Assembly (NCBI GenBank): GCA_002712945.1
Contig: PAVA01000063.1
Span: 1-15,060 of the forward strand
Origin: Citromicrobium sp.
GTDB taxonomy: Bacteria; Pseudomonadota; Alphaproteobacteria; Sphingomonadales; Sphingomonadaceae
Reading direction: 5' to 3'
DNA length: 15,060 nt
Each line of letters begins with the position of its first letter. The stretch's first letter is position 1. The translations under genes were made by a program, and so were the position numbers. Shown piece by piece: positions 1-8,113 of the stretch. The notes under the pieces were generated by a model. That model saw only the letters and a program-made list of their open reading frames with translations, did no database searches and was not told where the DNA came from.

Positions 1-220
1 CGCGCGCCTTGATCGCAGCGAACACCTCGAGCCCGTCCATCGGGCTGCCGTGGAGCCATACGTCGAGCAGGACGAGGCTCGGCCGACGCTCGTCGACCAT
101 GCGCAGCGCCGTGCCGCTATCGCCCGCAACGCGGCACTCGTAGCCTTCGTCGGTAAGCACGCCCGAGACGAGTTCGCGAATGTCGCGTTCGTCGTCGACG
201 ACCAGAATATCGAGCGCCAT
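1..220 (-). CDS. ntrX: NtrX response regulator, N-terminal part (cut by window edge)
   Basis: This is the first 73 codons of a response regulator; the rest lies outside the window. The visible part is a receiver domain. It has the acidic pair D9/D10 in ILVVDDE and the phospho-acceptor D53 in the motif LLDVWL followed by GSPMDG, a wording typical of NtrX rather than NtrC. NtrX proteins continue with an AAA+ sigma-54 interaction domain and a Fis-type HTH, which cannot be checked here. The ATG at 218-220 has a strong GGAGG ribosome site a few bases upstream. It begins 28 nt after the ntrY stop on the same strand, so the two are almost certainly one operon with NtrY as cognate kinase. Assignment to NtrX rests on the receiver wording plus the ntrY neighbour. 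Confidence 0.93.
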   Translation of the reverse strand, partial: MALDILVVDDERDIRELVSGVLTDEGYECRVAGDSGTALRMVDERRPSLVLLDVWLHGSPMDGLEVFAAIKAR

Positions 221-248
221 CAGCGCCTCCTTCCGAATGATTGCATCA

Positions 249-2474
249 TCATGCGGCGTGTTCCTCCGAAGAGATGGACGTGGAATGTTCGGGATTGCGG
301 GCGAACCGCAAGATTACCTGCGTGCCCCGGTCGGCCACCGGCGCGAAGCTCATCTCGCCGCCATGCTCCTCCACGATCTTGCTCACGATCGCGAGACCGA
401 GGCCTGTGCCCTTCTCGCGCGTGGTGACGTAAGGCTCGGCGATCCGGTCGCGCTCGGCGGGCAGGCCCACGCCATTGTCGCTGATGACGATGTCGACCGC
501 GTCCTCGCCCGGTTCGATGGCGGCCACGATCTTTCCGGCGAAATCCTCGCCCTCCTCCGCCGCGCGCGCCTGCACGGCCTCGACCGCGTTCTTGAGCACG
601 TTGGTCATCGCCTGGCCGAACTGGTGTCGGTCGCAGCTGAGCGGCACATCGCCTTCGGGCGCGTCGATCTCGAACGCGATATCCGGGTGCGCAACCTCCT
701 GCAGGAACACCGCCTGGCGCACCAGATCGAGCGCATCCTCATCGCGAAACACGGGCTTGGGCAGCCGGGCGAAGGAGGAGAACTCGTCGACCATCTTGCG
801 CAGGGTACCGACCTGACGGACGATGGTGCTGGTCAGTTCGTCGAACAGCGGATCGTCGCTGTCGACCTGCTTGCGATAGCGGCGCTTGAGCCGCTCGGTC
901 GCGAGCTGGATCGGGGTCAGCGGATTCTTGATCTCGTGCGCGATCCGCCGCGCGACATCGGACCATGCCGCGCGCCGCTGGTCGAGCAGCTGGCGGGTAA
1001 TATCCTCGAAGGTGATCACATGCCCGCCCGTTGCGGGCGCGATCCGCACCGCCAAGGTCAGCAGGTCCGGCCCCTTGTTGATCGTCACGATGCCGCTTTC
1101 GGCCCCCTGCTCCAGAACGGCCGCGATCTGCGGCGCGACGTCCTCGAAGGATCTGCCCGGCCCTGCTTCGTCCGGGTCGTCGAACAGGAGCATGCGGGCT
1201 GAGGTGTTGATCAACTGGATCCGGCCGGCCTCGTCGATCGACACGATCCCTGCGCTCATCGATTCCAGCACCGCCTCGATGAAGGCGCGCCGCTCGTCGA
1301 GCTGGCGGTTGGCCTGGACCAGATCGTCGGTCTGCGCCTCGAGCTGCGCGGTCATGCGATTGAAGGCCCGGTTGAGCAGGCCGATCTCGTCCGCGCCGGT
1401 GCGTCCTTCGATCCGCAAGGCGAAGTTGCCCGCGCCGACCTTGCGCGCCGCCGCGACCAGGTCTGTCAGCGGCTCCACCTGCCGGTCCGCGAAGCGCAGC
1501 GCGAACCACACCGCGAAGGCGACCAGCGCGAGACTGACAAAGAACAGCGCCAGATTGAAGCGCAGCTGGAGCGCGCGGGCCCGCTGGGTAAGATCGCGGT
1601 ACTGCGCCATGATGCCGGTCGCGAGCTGATAGTTGTTGAACTTGATCGCCTCGGTACTGCGGGCGTTGTAGAGATAAACCCCGGCCTCGCGATCGATCGG
1701 CGTGATCGCCTCGATCCGCTCGGGGCTGGCGTAAACCACTTCGCTTTCGCCACTTTGCAGGCGTTCCAGTGCGCGTTTCCCCGCCTTCGCCGGTTCGTTG
1801 CCCGCAACGATGCCGATGGCAACCGCAGTGTTAACCGAGCCGTTGGGGAACGCCTGCAAGATCGCGCTTTCGCTGATATCGCGCCCCTGCATCTGGTAGG
1901 TATAGTCTTCCAGGAACTCGCGGCTGGCAAGGTCGGCGGCGGTCCGCCCCTGCAACAGGAACAGCATGTCGCTGGACATGGCGCGGGTTTCGCGCGCGAC
2001 CTCGAACTGGTTTTCCTCGAAATAGCGCACGGCCAGCTCGTTGGTGCTCTCGAACAGCCCGCGCGAGGAACTGGAGAACCAGAAGTCGACCCCCGACTGG
2101 AACAGAACCGCAGCGAACACCGCCACCAGCAGGGTCGGCACCGCGGCGATCAGCGAGAACACGAAGACGAGGCGCACGTGTAACCGCGCCGTGCTGCCCG
2201 CCGCGCGGCGCAGCGCCAGTCGCCGGCCGAGCAGCACCAGCAGCGCCATCGCGGGAAGGAGCGTGCCGACCAGCAGGATCGAAATCTGCCGCGTGGGCAG
2301 GAGCTGGGTCTCGTCCGGCGTGTTGGAAAACGCCGTCCAGGTCGCGAAGATCATGATCACCAGCGCGACCGCGGCGCCGATTTCCAGCCAGCGGAACAGG
2401 TTTGCACGCCGCGACGCCACGACGATGCGTCGCGCGAAGCGTGAACTGCGTGTCCGTCTGGTGAGAGCCGTCAT
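249..2474 (-). CDS. ntrY: NtrY membrane sensor histidine kinase
   Basis: This 741-aa transmembrane histidine kinase is predicted to autophosphorylate and pass phosphate to NtrX; the family responds to nitrogen and redox state. Hydrophobic segments lie at about 30-49, 63-84 and 101-126. An extracytoplasmic sensor region spans about 127-305 and a further TM about 306-328. A HAMP domain covers about 329-382 and a PAS domain about 395-495. The HisKA H-box is RRIAHEIKNPLTP with H513. The ATPase domain shows the N-box (NVLKNAVEA, N625/N629), the G1 box DNGVG (D666) and the G2 box GTGLGLA (689-695). The length is normal for the family. The ATG at 2474 is the first possible start, but I see no clear Shine-Dalgarno before it. 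Upstream on the same strand is dusB; the ntrB and ntrC genes often found between dusB and ntrY in alphaproteobacteria are absent. Confidence 0.95.
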   Translation of the reverse strand: MTALTRRTRSSRFARRIVVASRRANLFRWLEIGAAVALVIMIFATWTAFSNTPDETQLLPTRQISILLVGTLLPAMALLVLLGRRLALRRAAGSTARLHVRLVFVFSLIAAVPTLLVAVFAAVLFQSGVDFWFSSSSRGLFESTNELAVRYFEENQFEVARETRAMSSDMLFLLQGRTAADLASREFLEDYTYQMQGRDISESAILQAFPNGSVNTAVAIGIVAGNEPAKAGKRALERLQSGESEVVYASPERIEAITPIDREAGVYLYNARSTEAIKFNNYQLATGIMAQYRDLTQRARALQLRFNLALFFVSLALVAFAVWFALRFADRQVEPLTDLVAAARKVGAGNFALRIEGRTGADEIGLLNRAFNRMTAQLEAQTDDLVQANRQLDERRAFIEAVLESMSAGIVSIDEAGRIQLINTSARMLLFDDPDEAGPGRSFEDVAPQIAAVLEQGAESGIVTINKGPDLLTLAVRIAPATGGHVITFEDITRQLLDQRRAAWSDVARRIAHEIKNPLTPIQLATERLKRRYRKQVDSDDPLFDELTSTIVRQVGTLRKMVDEFSSFARLPKPVFRDEDALDLVRQAVFLQEVAHPDIAFEIDAPEGDVPLSCDRHQFGQAMTNVLKNAVEAVQARAAEEGEDFAGKIVAAIEPGEDAVDIVISDNGVGLPAERDRIAEPYVTTREKGTGLGLAIVSKIVEEHGGEMSFAPVADRGTQVILRFARNPEHSTSISSEEHAA

Positions 2475-2475
2475 C

Positions 2476-2519
2476 GTTGCGAAGTTACAACATCGCTGTT
2501 GCGAAATTACAAGTTACAA
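2476..2519 (-). promoter_or_regulatory. Tandem repeat element immediately upstream of ntrY (possible operator)
   Basis: Two 15-bp copies, gttgcgaagttacaa (2476-2490) and gttgcgaaattacaa (2498-2512), match at 14 of 15 positions and start 22 bp apart, which is about two helical turns. A third half copy, gttacaa, sits at 2513-2519. The first copy extended by one base has partial dyad symmetry (GTTGnnAnnTnnCAAC). The block is AT-richer than its surroundings and ends one base before the ntrY start region. I infer a binding site for a regulator of ntrYX, possibly NtrX itself. No convincing -35/-10 pair could be placed. Confidence 0.45.
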
Positions 2520-2580
2520 TGGCCGTACGTCTCACTTCGCGCCGCAATTGGGCAACGCTTCATGGCGATTGGCGTGCCTG

Positions 2581-3600
2581 TCAGGCTGCGTTGCGAACCA
2601 GGAAGGGCTCGTAGAACCGCTCGATCTCGCCCAGCACCTGCGCGGGATCGTCGATGAAATTGACGGCCTTGCGGAACTCGGAGGAGCCGTAAAGGCCCTT
2701 CACATACCAGCCCAGGTGCTTGCGCGCGATCTTCACGCCGACTTCGGGGGTGTAATGATCGAGCATCCGGCGGAAATGCTCCACGACCACAGCATATTGT
2801 TCGTTCAGCGGCGGATCGGCGCGCTTCTCGCCCGTGTGCCACCAGTGCATGATCTGGCCGAGCAGCCACGGGCGGCCATAGGCCCCGCGCCCGATCATCA
2901 GCCCGTCCGCGCCCGATTGTTCGAGCGCTTGCGCGGCATCCTCGACCGAGCAGATATCGCCATTGACGATTACGGGAATCGAGACCGCTTCCTTCACCTT
3001 GGCGATGAAGGACCAGTCTGCGCTCCCCTTGTACATCTGGTTACGGGTGCGCCCGTGGACGGTGATCATCTTCACGCCGAGGTCTTCGGCAATCCGGGCA
3101 AGCTCGGGCGCATTCAGGCTGGCATGGTCCCAGCCCATGCGCATCTTCACAGTGACGGGAACATCGACCGCCTTGACGGTGGCTTCCATCAGCTTCGTCG
3201 CCAGCGGCACCTCGCGCATCAGCGCACTGCCCGCCAGCTGACCGACGACCTTGCGCACCGGACAGCCGAAATTGATGTCGATGATCGCCGCGCCGTTGCC
3301 TTCCTGCAGCTTGGCGGCTTCGGCCATGCTTGCCGGGTCGCAGCCGACCAGCTGCATGGAGACAGGCTCCTCGATCCGGTCCCACGCGGCCTTTTGCACA
3401 CTCTGGCGGGTCTCGCGGATCGCGGCTTCGCTGGCGATCATCTCGGTCACGTTAAGGCCCGAGCCATAGCGGCGCACCAGCGTACGGAACGGCATGTCCG
3501 TCACGCCGGTCATCGGCGCGAGGACCACCGGCGTTTCCACGCGCACGTCGCCGATGGCGATCGGCTTGGGGGCCGAAGGAGGGGTTGGTGCTTCAAGCAT
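2581..3600 (-). CDS. dusB: tRNA-dihydrouridine synthase DusB (NifR3 family)
   Basis: This is a flavin-dependent enzyme that reduces uridine to dihydrouridine in tRNA D-loops. The 339-aa product has the Dus TIM-barrel signatures: [13 protein letters not shown] (28-39), the catalytic cysteine C113 in DINFGCP, KMRMGWD (152-158), the FMN-phosphate-binding region with HGRTR (182-186) and VNGDI (212-216), and [10 protein letters not shown] (236-245). The C-terminal helical tRNA-binding part follows (about 265-339). I chose ATG 3600. The only upstream start is a TTG at 3669 that would overlap ispDF and has its purine run directly abutting the start. No strong ribosome site precedes 3600 either, so the start is less certain than the gene. 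It is divergent from ispDF and lies upstream of ntrY with 106 nt between, a remnant of the alphaproteobacterial nifR3-ntr order. Confidence 0.95.
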   Translation of the reverse strand: MLEAPTPPSAPKPIAIGDVRVETPVVLAPMTGVTDMPFRTLVRRYGSGLNVTEMIASEAAIRETRQSVQKAAWDRIEEPVSMQLVGCDPASMAEAAKLQEGNGAAIIDINFGCPVRKVVGQLAGSALMREVPLATKLMEATVKAVDVPVTVKMRMGWDHASLNAPELARIAEDLGVKMITVHGRTRNQMYKGSADWSFIAKVKEAVSIPVIVNGDICSVEDAAQALEQSGADGLMIGRGAYGRPWLLGQIMHWWHTGEKRADPPLNEQYAVVVEHFRRMLDHYTPEVGVKIARKHLGWYVKGLYGSSEFRKAVNFIDDPAQVLGEIERFYEPFLVRNAA

Positions 3601-3608
3601 GGGGAAGC

Positions 3609-3630
3609 GCGGCAAATAGTGGATTGCCGC
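3609..3630. promoter_or_regulatory. Inverted repeat GCGGCAA-N8-TTGCCGC between dusB and ispDF
   Basis: A perfect 7-bp inverted repeat with an 8-bp spacer (atagtgga) lies in the 62-nt gap between the divergent starts of dusB and ispDF. Its size and dyad symmetry are those of a dimer-bound operator. In either RNA it could also form a hairpin. There is no T-run, so it is not a terminator. No regulator is identified; function is inference. Confidence 0.35.
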
Positions 3631-3662
3631 CGCTCCCGCAAGCGCGTAGCCCGCAGGACGCG

Positions 3663-4832
3663 ATGGCAACCCCCTCCCGCACGACCGACGCCCCGCCCCG
3701 TTTCGCCGCGATCATCGTTGCAGCGGGCAGTGGCTCGCGCGCCGGGCGGGCAATTCCGAAGCAATACGTGCGCTGGCGCGGCAAGCCCGTGCTGCGGCAC
3801 TCTGCGGAGGCGCTGCTGGCTGCGGGAGCCGAGCCGCTGGTGGTCGCAATCGCGCCCGACGCCGCCGACATGGCGCGCGAGGCGCTGGCGGGGCTCGATT
3901 CCATCATCCTGATCGACGGCGGCGAGACGCGCCGTGCATCGGTTTCGGCAGGGCTGGAGGCTCTGGCGGGCGAGACGCCCGAACGCGTGCTGATCCACGA
4001 TGCAGCGCGCCCCACCCTGCCCCAGCCGGTGATCGACCGGGTGCTGGCTGCGCTCGAAGAGCATCCGGGGGCCATCCCCACGCTGCCCGTGGTCGACACC
4101 ATCGCACGCACCGAAGATGGCGTGATGACCGGGCAGGAAGACCGCGCCGCCCTCGCCCGCGTGCAGACCCCGCAAGGCTTTCGCTACGCCGATATTCTCG
4201 CCGCGCACCGCGCGTGGGACGACGCGACCGAACCGACCGACGACGCACAGGTATTGCGCGCGGCTGGCGGCGAGGTCGCGGTCGTCGCGGGCGACGAACG
4301 CCTCGCCAAACTCACATTCGCAGAGGATTTCGCCATGCAGGCACCGCCCGTCCGCACCGGAACCGGCTTCGATGTGCACCAGCTCGCAGCGGGCGAGGAG
4401 TTGTGGCTCGGCGGCATCAGGATCGAGCATGACAAGGGCCTTGCCGGACACAGCGACGCCGATGTCGCGCTGCACGCGCTGGTCGATGCCATCCTCGGCG
4501 CGATCGGCAACGGCGATATCGGCACGCATTTCCCGCCGAGCGACGCGCGCTGGAAAGGTGCGCAATCGGGCCGCTTTCTTCAGCATGCCGCATCCCTCGC
4601 CAACGAAGCCGGATACCGGATCGGCAATCTCGACCTGACGATCATCTGCGAGGCGCCGAAGATCGGCCCGCACAAGGATGCGATGCGCGAAAAAATCGCC
4701 GAGTTTGCCGGTGTTCAGGTCGATGCTGTCAGCGTAAAGGCAACCACGACCGAAAAGCTCGGCTTTACCGGGCGCGGCGAAGGCATTGCCGCGCAGGCGG
4801 TCGCGACGCTTATCAGAGAGGACTTCGAGTGA
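3663..4832 (+). CDS. ispDF: Bifunctional IspDF: MEP cytidylyltransferase / MEcPP synthase
   Basis: This fused enzyme carries out the IspD step (CTP + 2-C-methyl-D-erythritol 4-phosphate to CDP-ME) and the IspF step (CDP-ME 2-phosphate to the cyclic diphosphate) of the non-mevalonate isoprenoid pathway. The IspD half (about 12-228) shows the nucleotide-binding loop AAGSGSRAG (20-28), K33 in IPKQY, and HDAARP (112-117). The IspF half (about 230-389) shows GFDVH with metal ligands D237 and H239, the third ligand H271 in LHALVDA, and the terminal [16 protein letters not shown] motif (361-376). At 389 aa it matches the fusion found in many alphaproteobacteria. ATG 3663 is chosen because IspD homology starts right after it, with AGGAC upstream. 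It is the first gene of a coupled operon; its TGA overlaps the next GTG start. Confidence 0.96.
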   Translation: MATPSRTTDAPPRFAAIIVAAGSGSRAGRAIPKQYVRWRGKPVLRHSAEALLAAGAEPLVVAIAPDAADMAREALAGLDSIILIDGGETRRASVSAGLEALAGETPERVLIHDAARPTLPQPVIDRVLAALEEHPGAIPTLPVVDTIARTEDGVMTGQEDRAALARVQTPQGFRYADILAAHRAWDDATEPTDDAQVLRAAGGEVAVVAGDERLAKLTFAEDFAMQAPPVRTGTGFDVHQLAAGEELWLGGIRIEHDKGLAGHSDADVALHALVDAILGAIGNGDIGTHFPPSDARWKGAQSGRFLQHAASLANEAGYRIGNLDLTIICEAPKIGPHKDAMREKIAEFAGVQVDAVSVKATTTEKLGFTGRGEGIAAQAVATLIREDFE

Positions 4833-5398
4833 ATCTGCACCTTCGACTGGCCGCGAGCGCCGCCGCGATCCTCTCGCTCTCGCAGCCTGCTCTGGCGCAG
4901 AGCGCGGATTGCGTGCAGCCGGGCGATCTCGCCGATGCGACGACCTATACAATGCCGCTGTTCGTCGAAGCCCTGCAGTCGAAATGCGGCGAGGCCCTGC
5001 CTTCGGACAGCTTCATCCGCGCGCGAGGGGCCGATTTCGCCGCCGGGTTCGCGCCCTTGCGCGAGAACGCATGGCCGGGCGCGCGGCGGGTGCTGGTCCA
5101 CTTCATCGAAAGCGAAACCGGGGCCAGCCTGCCCGAGGGCGAACAGGGCAACCAGGCCGCAGGCGGCGTGATGCTGACTCTCATGAAAATGGAAGGCGAC
5201 GAGCTGCGCCCCTTCGTCGACGCCCTGGCAACCCAGCTGATCGCGGAGGAAATCAAGCCGGGGACGTGCAGCGACGTCGACGCGGTTCTGCCCCTGCTGG
5301 CCCCCCTCCCCGCGGAGAACTACGGAATGCTGGTGTCGACGATCCTCGGCTTCGTCGCGAAGGAAGACGATACCATCAAGATTTGCGCCGCCGACTGA
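4829..5398 (+). CDS. Small secreted protein of unknown function, four cysteines
   Basis: I do not recognise this 189-aa protein. It begins with a short basic stretch, a hydrophobic core and an ALA-Q cleavage site (about residues 21-24), so it is probably exported by Sec and released by signal peptidase I. The mature part has four cysteines (C28, C53, C147, C186), an even number compatible with two disulfides, is acidic, and is predicted largely helical with no membrane segment. The start is GTG 4829, with AGAGAGGA six bases upstream. GTGA overlaps the ispDF stop, and its own TGA overlaps the pncC ATG (TGATG), so it is translated as part of the ispDF operon. In several alphaproteobacteria this position holds pgpA or nothing. 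Codon and GC use match the neighbours, so it is not an obvious recent insertion. Confidence 0.85.
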   Translation: MNLHLRLAASAAAILSLSQPALAQSADCVQPGDLADATTYTMPLFVEALQSKCGEALPSDSFIRARGADFAAGFAPLRENAWPGARRVLVHFIESETGASLPEGEQGNQAAGGVMLTLMKMEGDELRPFVDALATQLIAEEIKPGTCSDVDAVLPLLAPLPAENYGMLVSTILGFVAKEDDTIKICAAD

Positions 5399-5898
5399 TG
5401 TCCGACGCGCTCCTCCCGCCCGACGTCATCGAGCTCGCCACCCGCGTGGTGGAGGAAAACCGCGCTGCGGAGCGCAAGATCGCGCTGGCCGAGAGCTGCA
5501 CCGGCGGGCTCGTGTGCGGCGCGCTGACCGAAATTCCCGGCTCCTCCACCGTGCTCGATCGCGGCTTCGTCACCTATTCCAACAACGCGAAGATGGAACT
5601 GCTCGACGTTTCGCCGGACATTATCGAAACTTTCGGCGCGGTCTCGATCGCGTGCGTCTGGGCGATGGCAGAGGGGGCGCTCGCCCACAGCGACGCCGAC
5701 GTGGCGGTGGCGATCAGCGGTGTGGCCGGGCCCGGCGGTGGCACGCCGACCAAGCCGGTCGGCACGGTCGTATTCGCGCGGGCCTTCCGCGGCGACGAGC
5801 GCGAACCCGAGGGCGAACTCAAGGCTTTCGGGGATCTCGGCCGGGCCGAAATCCGCCGTCAGGCGACGCTTTGCGCGCTGGAGCTGCTGCTGCCGTAG
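5398..5898 (+). CDS. pncC: Nicotinamide-nucleotide amidohydrolase PncC (CinA C-terminal domain, stand-alone)
   Basis: This is a 166-aa CinA-family amidase. Characterised members hydrolyse NMN to nicotinate mononucleotide and ammonia in NAD recycling. Visible signatures are AESCTGG (31-37) with the active-site serine, GFVTYSNNAK (56-65) with the conserved lysine, and SGVAGPGGGTPTKPVGTV (107-124). The N-terminal MoCF-like domain of full-length CinA is missing, as is normal for the short PncC form. The start ATG 5398 overlaps the previous stop (TGATG) and has no good Shine-Dalgarno of its own, which suggests coupled reinitiation. Its last 40 nt are also the antisense of the 3' end of the convergent ratA/coq10 gene. 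Confidence 0.93.
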   Translation: MSDALLPPDVIELATRVVEENRAAERKIALAESCTGGLVCGALTEIPGSSTVLDRGFVTYSNNAKMELLDVSPDIIETFGAVSIACVWAMAEGALAHSDADVAVAISGVAGPGGGTPTKPVGTVVFARAFRGDEREPEGELKAFGDLGRAEIRRQATLCALELLLP

Positions 5899-6317
5899 AG
5901 CTCGTCGGCGCGTTCCTCGAACGCGGTCATCATCCGGCGAAAGGCGCGGTCGAAATAGGCCCCGGCCAGCGTCTCGAAAATCTTGTTCTTGAAGGTGAAG
6001 TCGACGCAGAAGTCGATCTCGCACCCGCCCTCGACCGGATCGAACCTCCAGTCATTGTCGAGATCGCTGAGCGGCCCGTCAATATAGTGGACATTGATCG
6101 CGTGGGGCCGGTTCTTCTCGACCCGCGAGGTGAACTTTTCGCGGATCGCCTTGAAGCCCACGACCATGTCGGCAACCATCTCGGTCTCGCTGTCGGACTG
6201 GATCCGCGTCGCGATCACCCAGGGCAGGAATTTCGGATAGCTCTTCACGTCCGCGACCAGATCGAACATCTGCTCGGGCGTATAAGGCAGCGTGCGCTTC
6301 TGGTGGATGCCGGGCAT
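5859..6317 (-). CDS. ratA: RatA/Coq10-like START-domain protein
   Basis: This 152-aa single-domain SRPBCC/START protein has the typical start of the Coq10/RatA family (PYTPEQMFDLVADVKSYPKF, 11-30, followed by LPW) and the terminal helix with AGAYFDRAFRRMMTAFEERA (118-137). In eukaryotes Coq10 binds ubiquinone and supports respiration. In E. coli RatA has been described as an inhibitor of ribosome subunit association. For alphaproteobacteria the quinone role is the likelier one, so the symbol is a family label. A serine-rich tail (GSSSSSAQSVA) follows the domain and lies in the part that overlaps pncC antisense. Its ATG overlaps the lipA stop by one base (TAATG), so the two are a coupled operon. 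Confidence 0.92.
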   Translation of the reverse strand: MPGIHQKRTLPYTPEQMFDLVADVKSYPKFLPWVIATRIQSDSETEMVADMVVGFKAIREKFTSRVEKNRPHAINVHYIDGPLSDLDNDWRFDPVEGGCEIDFCVDFTFKNKIFETLAGAYFDRAFRRMMTAFEERADELYGSSSSSAQSVA

Positions 6318-7273
6318 TACTTTGCCTCTGCGCGGGCGGCCTCGCGAGCCAGGCGTTCCTCGCGCGCGGCCTTCATCTGCGCGAAATCGTCTCCCGCGTG
6401 ATAGCTCGAGCGGGTCAGCGGGCTCGACGCGACCTGCAGAAAGCCCTTGGCGCGGGCAATCGCACCGAATGCGTCGAACGCCTTGGGGGTGACGAAATCC
6501 TCGACCTTGGCGTGCTTGGGCGTCGGCTGGAGATACTGGCCGAGCGTGACGAAATCGACATCGGCGCTGCGCATGTCGTCCATCACCTGATGCACTTCGA
6601 GCCGCTGCTCGCCCAGCCCCAGCATCATGCCCGACTTGGTGAAGATCGTCGGATCGTGGCTCTTCACCTCCTCCAGCAGCCGGAGCGAGGCGTAGTAGCG
6701 CGCGCCCGGACGGATCGTCGGGTAGAGCCGCGGCACGGTTTCGAGGTTGTGATTGAACACGTCCGGTCCGGCGGAGCAGATCGCTTCGATTGCGGGCCGC
6801 ATCTTGCCCCGGAAATCGGGAGTGAGAATCTCGATCGTCGTCTCGGGCGTCTCGCGCCGCAGCGCCTCGATCACCTTCACGAACTGGCCCGCGCCGCCAT
6901 CGGGCAGGTCGTCGCGGTCGACCGAGGTGATGACGATGTGCTCGAGCCCCATCTTGCCGGCCGCGATGGCGACATTTTCGGGCTCCATCGGGTCTACCAG
7001 GCGCGGCATCCCGGTCTTGACGTTGCAGAAGGCGCAGGCCCGCGTGCAGACGTCGCCGAGGATCATGACCGTCGCGTGCTTCTTCTCCCAGCACTCGCCG
7101 ATGTTCGGGCACGCCGCTTCCTCGCACACCGTATTCAGGCCGAGATCGCGCATCAGGCGGCGCGTTTCCTGGTAGCCCTTGCCGACCGGCGCCTTGACCC
7201 GGATCCAGTCCGGCTTGCGTGCGCGGGGCGCGCGGTTCTCTTCGGGCGTGGGTGCGGAGGAGAGATCGTTCAT
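6317..7273 (-). CDS. lipA: Lipoyl synthase LipA
   Basis: This radical-SAM enzyme inserts two sulfurs into protein-bound octanoyl groups to make lipoate for pyruvate and 2-oxoglutarate dehydrogenases and the glycine cleavage system. The 318-aa product carries both clusters: the auxiliary motif C50-x4-C55-x5-C61 ([15 protein letters not shown]) and the radical-SAM motif C76-x3-C80-x2-C83 ([10 protein letters not shown]). RSSYH (288-292) near the C-terminus supplies the serine ligand of the auxiliary cluster. ATG 7273 is chosen because the protein then has the family length. Upstream in-frame starts add a low-complexity Arg/Ala/Pro stretch. The ribosome site is weak (GGCGGGG). Coupled to ratA/coq10 downstream and divergent from the NYN gene. 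Confidence 0.96.
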   Translation of the reverse strand: MNDLSSAPTPEENRAPRARKPDWIRVKAPVGKGYQETRRLMRDLGLNTVCEEAACPNIGECWEKKHATVMILGDVCTRACAFCNVKTGMPRLVDPMEPENVAIAAGKMGLEHIVITSVDRDDLPDGGAGQFVKVIEALRRETPETTIEILTPDFRGKMRPAIEAICSAGPDVFNHNLETVPRLYPTIRPGARYYASLRLLEEVKSHDPTIFTKSGMMLGLGEQRLEVHQVMDDMRSADVDFVTLGQYLQPTPKHAKVEDFVTPKAFDAFGAIARAKGFLQVASSPLTRSSYHAGDDFAQMKAAREERLAREAARAEAK

Positions 7274-7369
7274 GCCCCGCCATCTAGGGCCCACGTCCGC
7301 ATGAAGCAATGGCGCGGCGCGCGGCGCGCGCGGCTTGCCAGCGGGGCGCGCCTCGCCCATGTGCAGGGC

Positions 7370-8095
7370 ATGTCAGAAGCCACCCTCAAAAACATCGCCC
7401 TGCTGATCGACGCGGACAACACCACGCCCGACGGGATCGACCCGGTGCTGACCGTCATGGCCGAGCTCGGCCAGGTCAATATCCGCCGCGCCTACGGAAA
7501 CTTCGCGAAGGACAATCTCGCGCGGTGGGACAAGATCACCAACAAGTTCGGCATCCGCCCGCAGCAGCAGTTCGACGTGACGCGCGGCAAGAACGCCACC
7601 GACATGGCGATGACGATCGACGCGATCGATCTGCTGTATCAGGGCAAGGTCGACGGGTTCGGGATCATGACCTCGGACAGCGATTTCACCCCCCTCGTCA
7701 CCCGCCTGCGGCAGGACGGGATCGTGGTCTACGGCTTCGGCGAGGCCAAGACGCCGATGGCCTTCCAGTCGGTCTGCACCCGGTTCATCGATATCCGCAA
7801 GCTGATCGCGACCAATGCCGCCGATCGTTCGAACGATCGCAAGAAGGGCGCGAAGATCGAGTCCGACGTTGTCGACGACGATCTGCTGGAGCTGATCACC
7901 GCCGCTTATTCGGAAGCGAAGGGCGATGGCGGCTACGCGCGGCTTTCGCTGCTCGGCCAGATTGCCGGCAACCGCTCAAGCTTCGACGTGCGCAATTACG
8001 GCTTCAAGAGCCTGAAGGAGATGTTCGATTCCTTCGACAATTTCGCTGTCGAGAAGCGCGACGACAACCAGATCTACGTCAAGCGCCTTCGCTGA
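7370..8095 (+). CDS. NYN-domain (LabA/DUF88) protein with C-terminal LOTUS/OST-HTH domain
   Basis: This is a probable RNA-processing or RNA-degrading protein. The N-terminal NYN (PIN-like) nuclease fold (about 6-150) keeps the acidic residues expected for metal-dependent cleavage: D14 and D16 in LLIDADN, D78 in NATDMAM, and D103/D105 in TSDSDF. A charged linker (about 150-167) leads to a C-terminal winged-helix-like region (about 168-241) containing [35 protein letters not shown] LOTUS/OST-HTH wording, a fold that binds RNA. The 241-aa length and NYN-LOTUS order are those of the widespread bacterial LabA-like family, whose substrates are mostly unknown. ATG 7370 starts just before the conserved domain. 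An ATG at 7301 would add an unconserved Arg/Ala stretch. The 96-nt gap to divergent lipA is very GC-rich and shows no clear promoter. Confidence 0.88.
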   Translation: MSEATLKNIALLIDADNTTPDGIDPVLTVMAELGQVNIRRAYGNFAKDNLARWDKITNKFGIRPQQQFDVTRGKNATDMAMTIDAIDLLYQGKVDGFGIMTSDSDFTPLVTRLRQDGIVVYGFGEAKTPMAFQSVCTRFIDIRKLIATNAADRSNDRKKGAKIESDVVDDDLLELITAAYSEAKGDGGYARLSLLGQIAGNRSSFDVRNYGFKSLKEMFDSFDNFAVEKRDDNQIYVKRLR

Positions 8096-8113
8096 CCGGC
8101 GCTCTGCCGCATG

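Noticed and set aside
3601..3669. Longer dusB form starting at TTG 3669
   Set aside because: It would overlap the ispDF start, the purine run abuts the start with no spacing, and the added residues are unlike DusB N-termini.
2041..3912. Long plus-strand open frame across ntrY start, dusB and ispDF start
   Set aside because: It runs antisense to two clear genes and shows no recognisable fold; it is an antisense shadow.
7306..7352. GC-rich gcgcggcgcgcgg stretch before the NYN gene as a repeat or hairpin element
   Set aside because: It is low-complexity GC sequence with no defined unit or clear dyad; equivalent stretches are common in such genomes.
6398..7369. In-frame upstream extension of the NYN gene over lipA
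   Set aside because: The extension is antisense to lipA and has no NYN-family similarity; the conserved domain starts right after ATG 7370.
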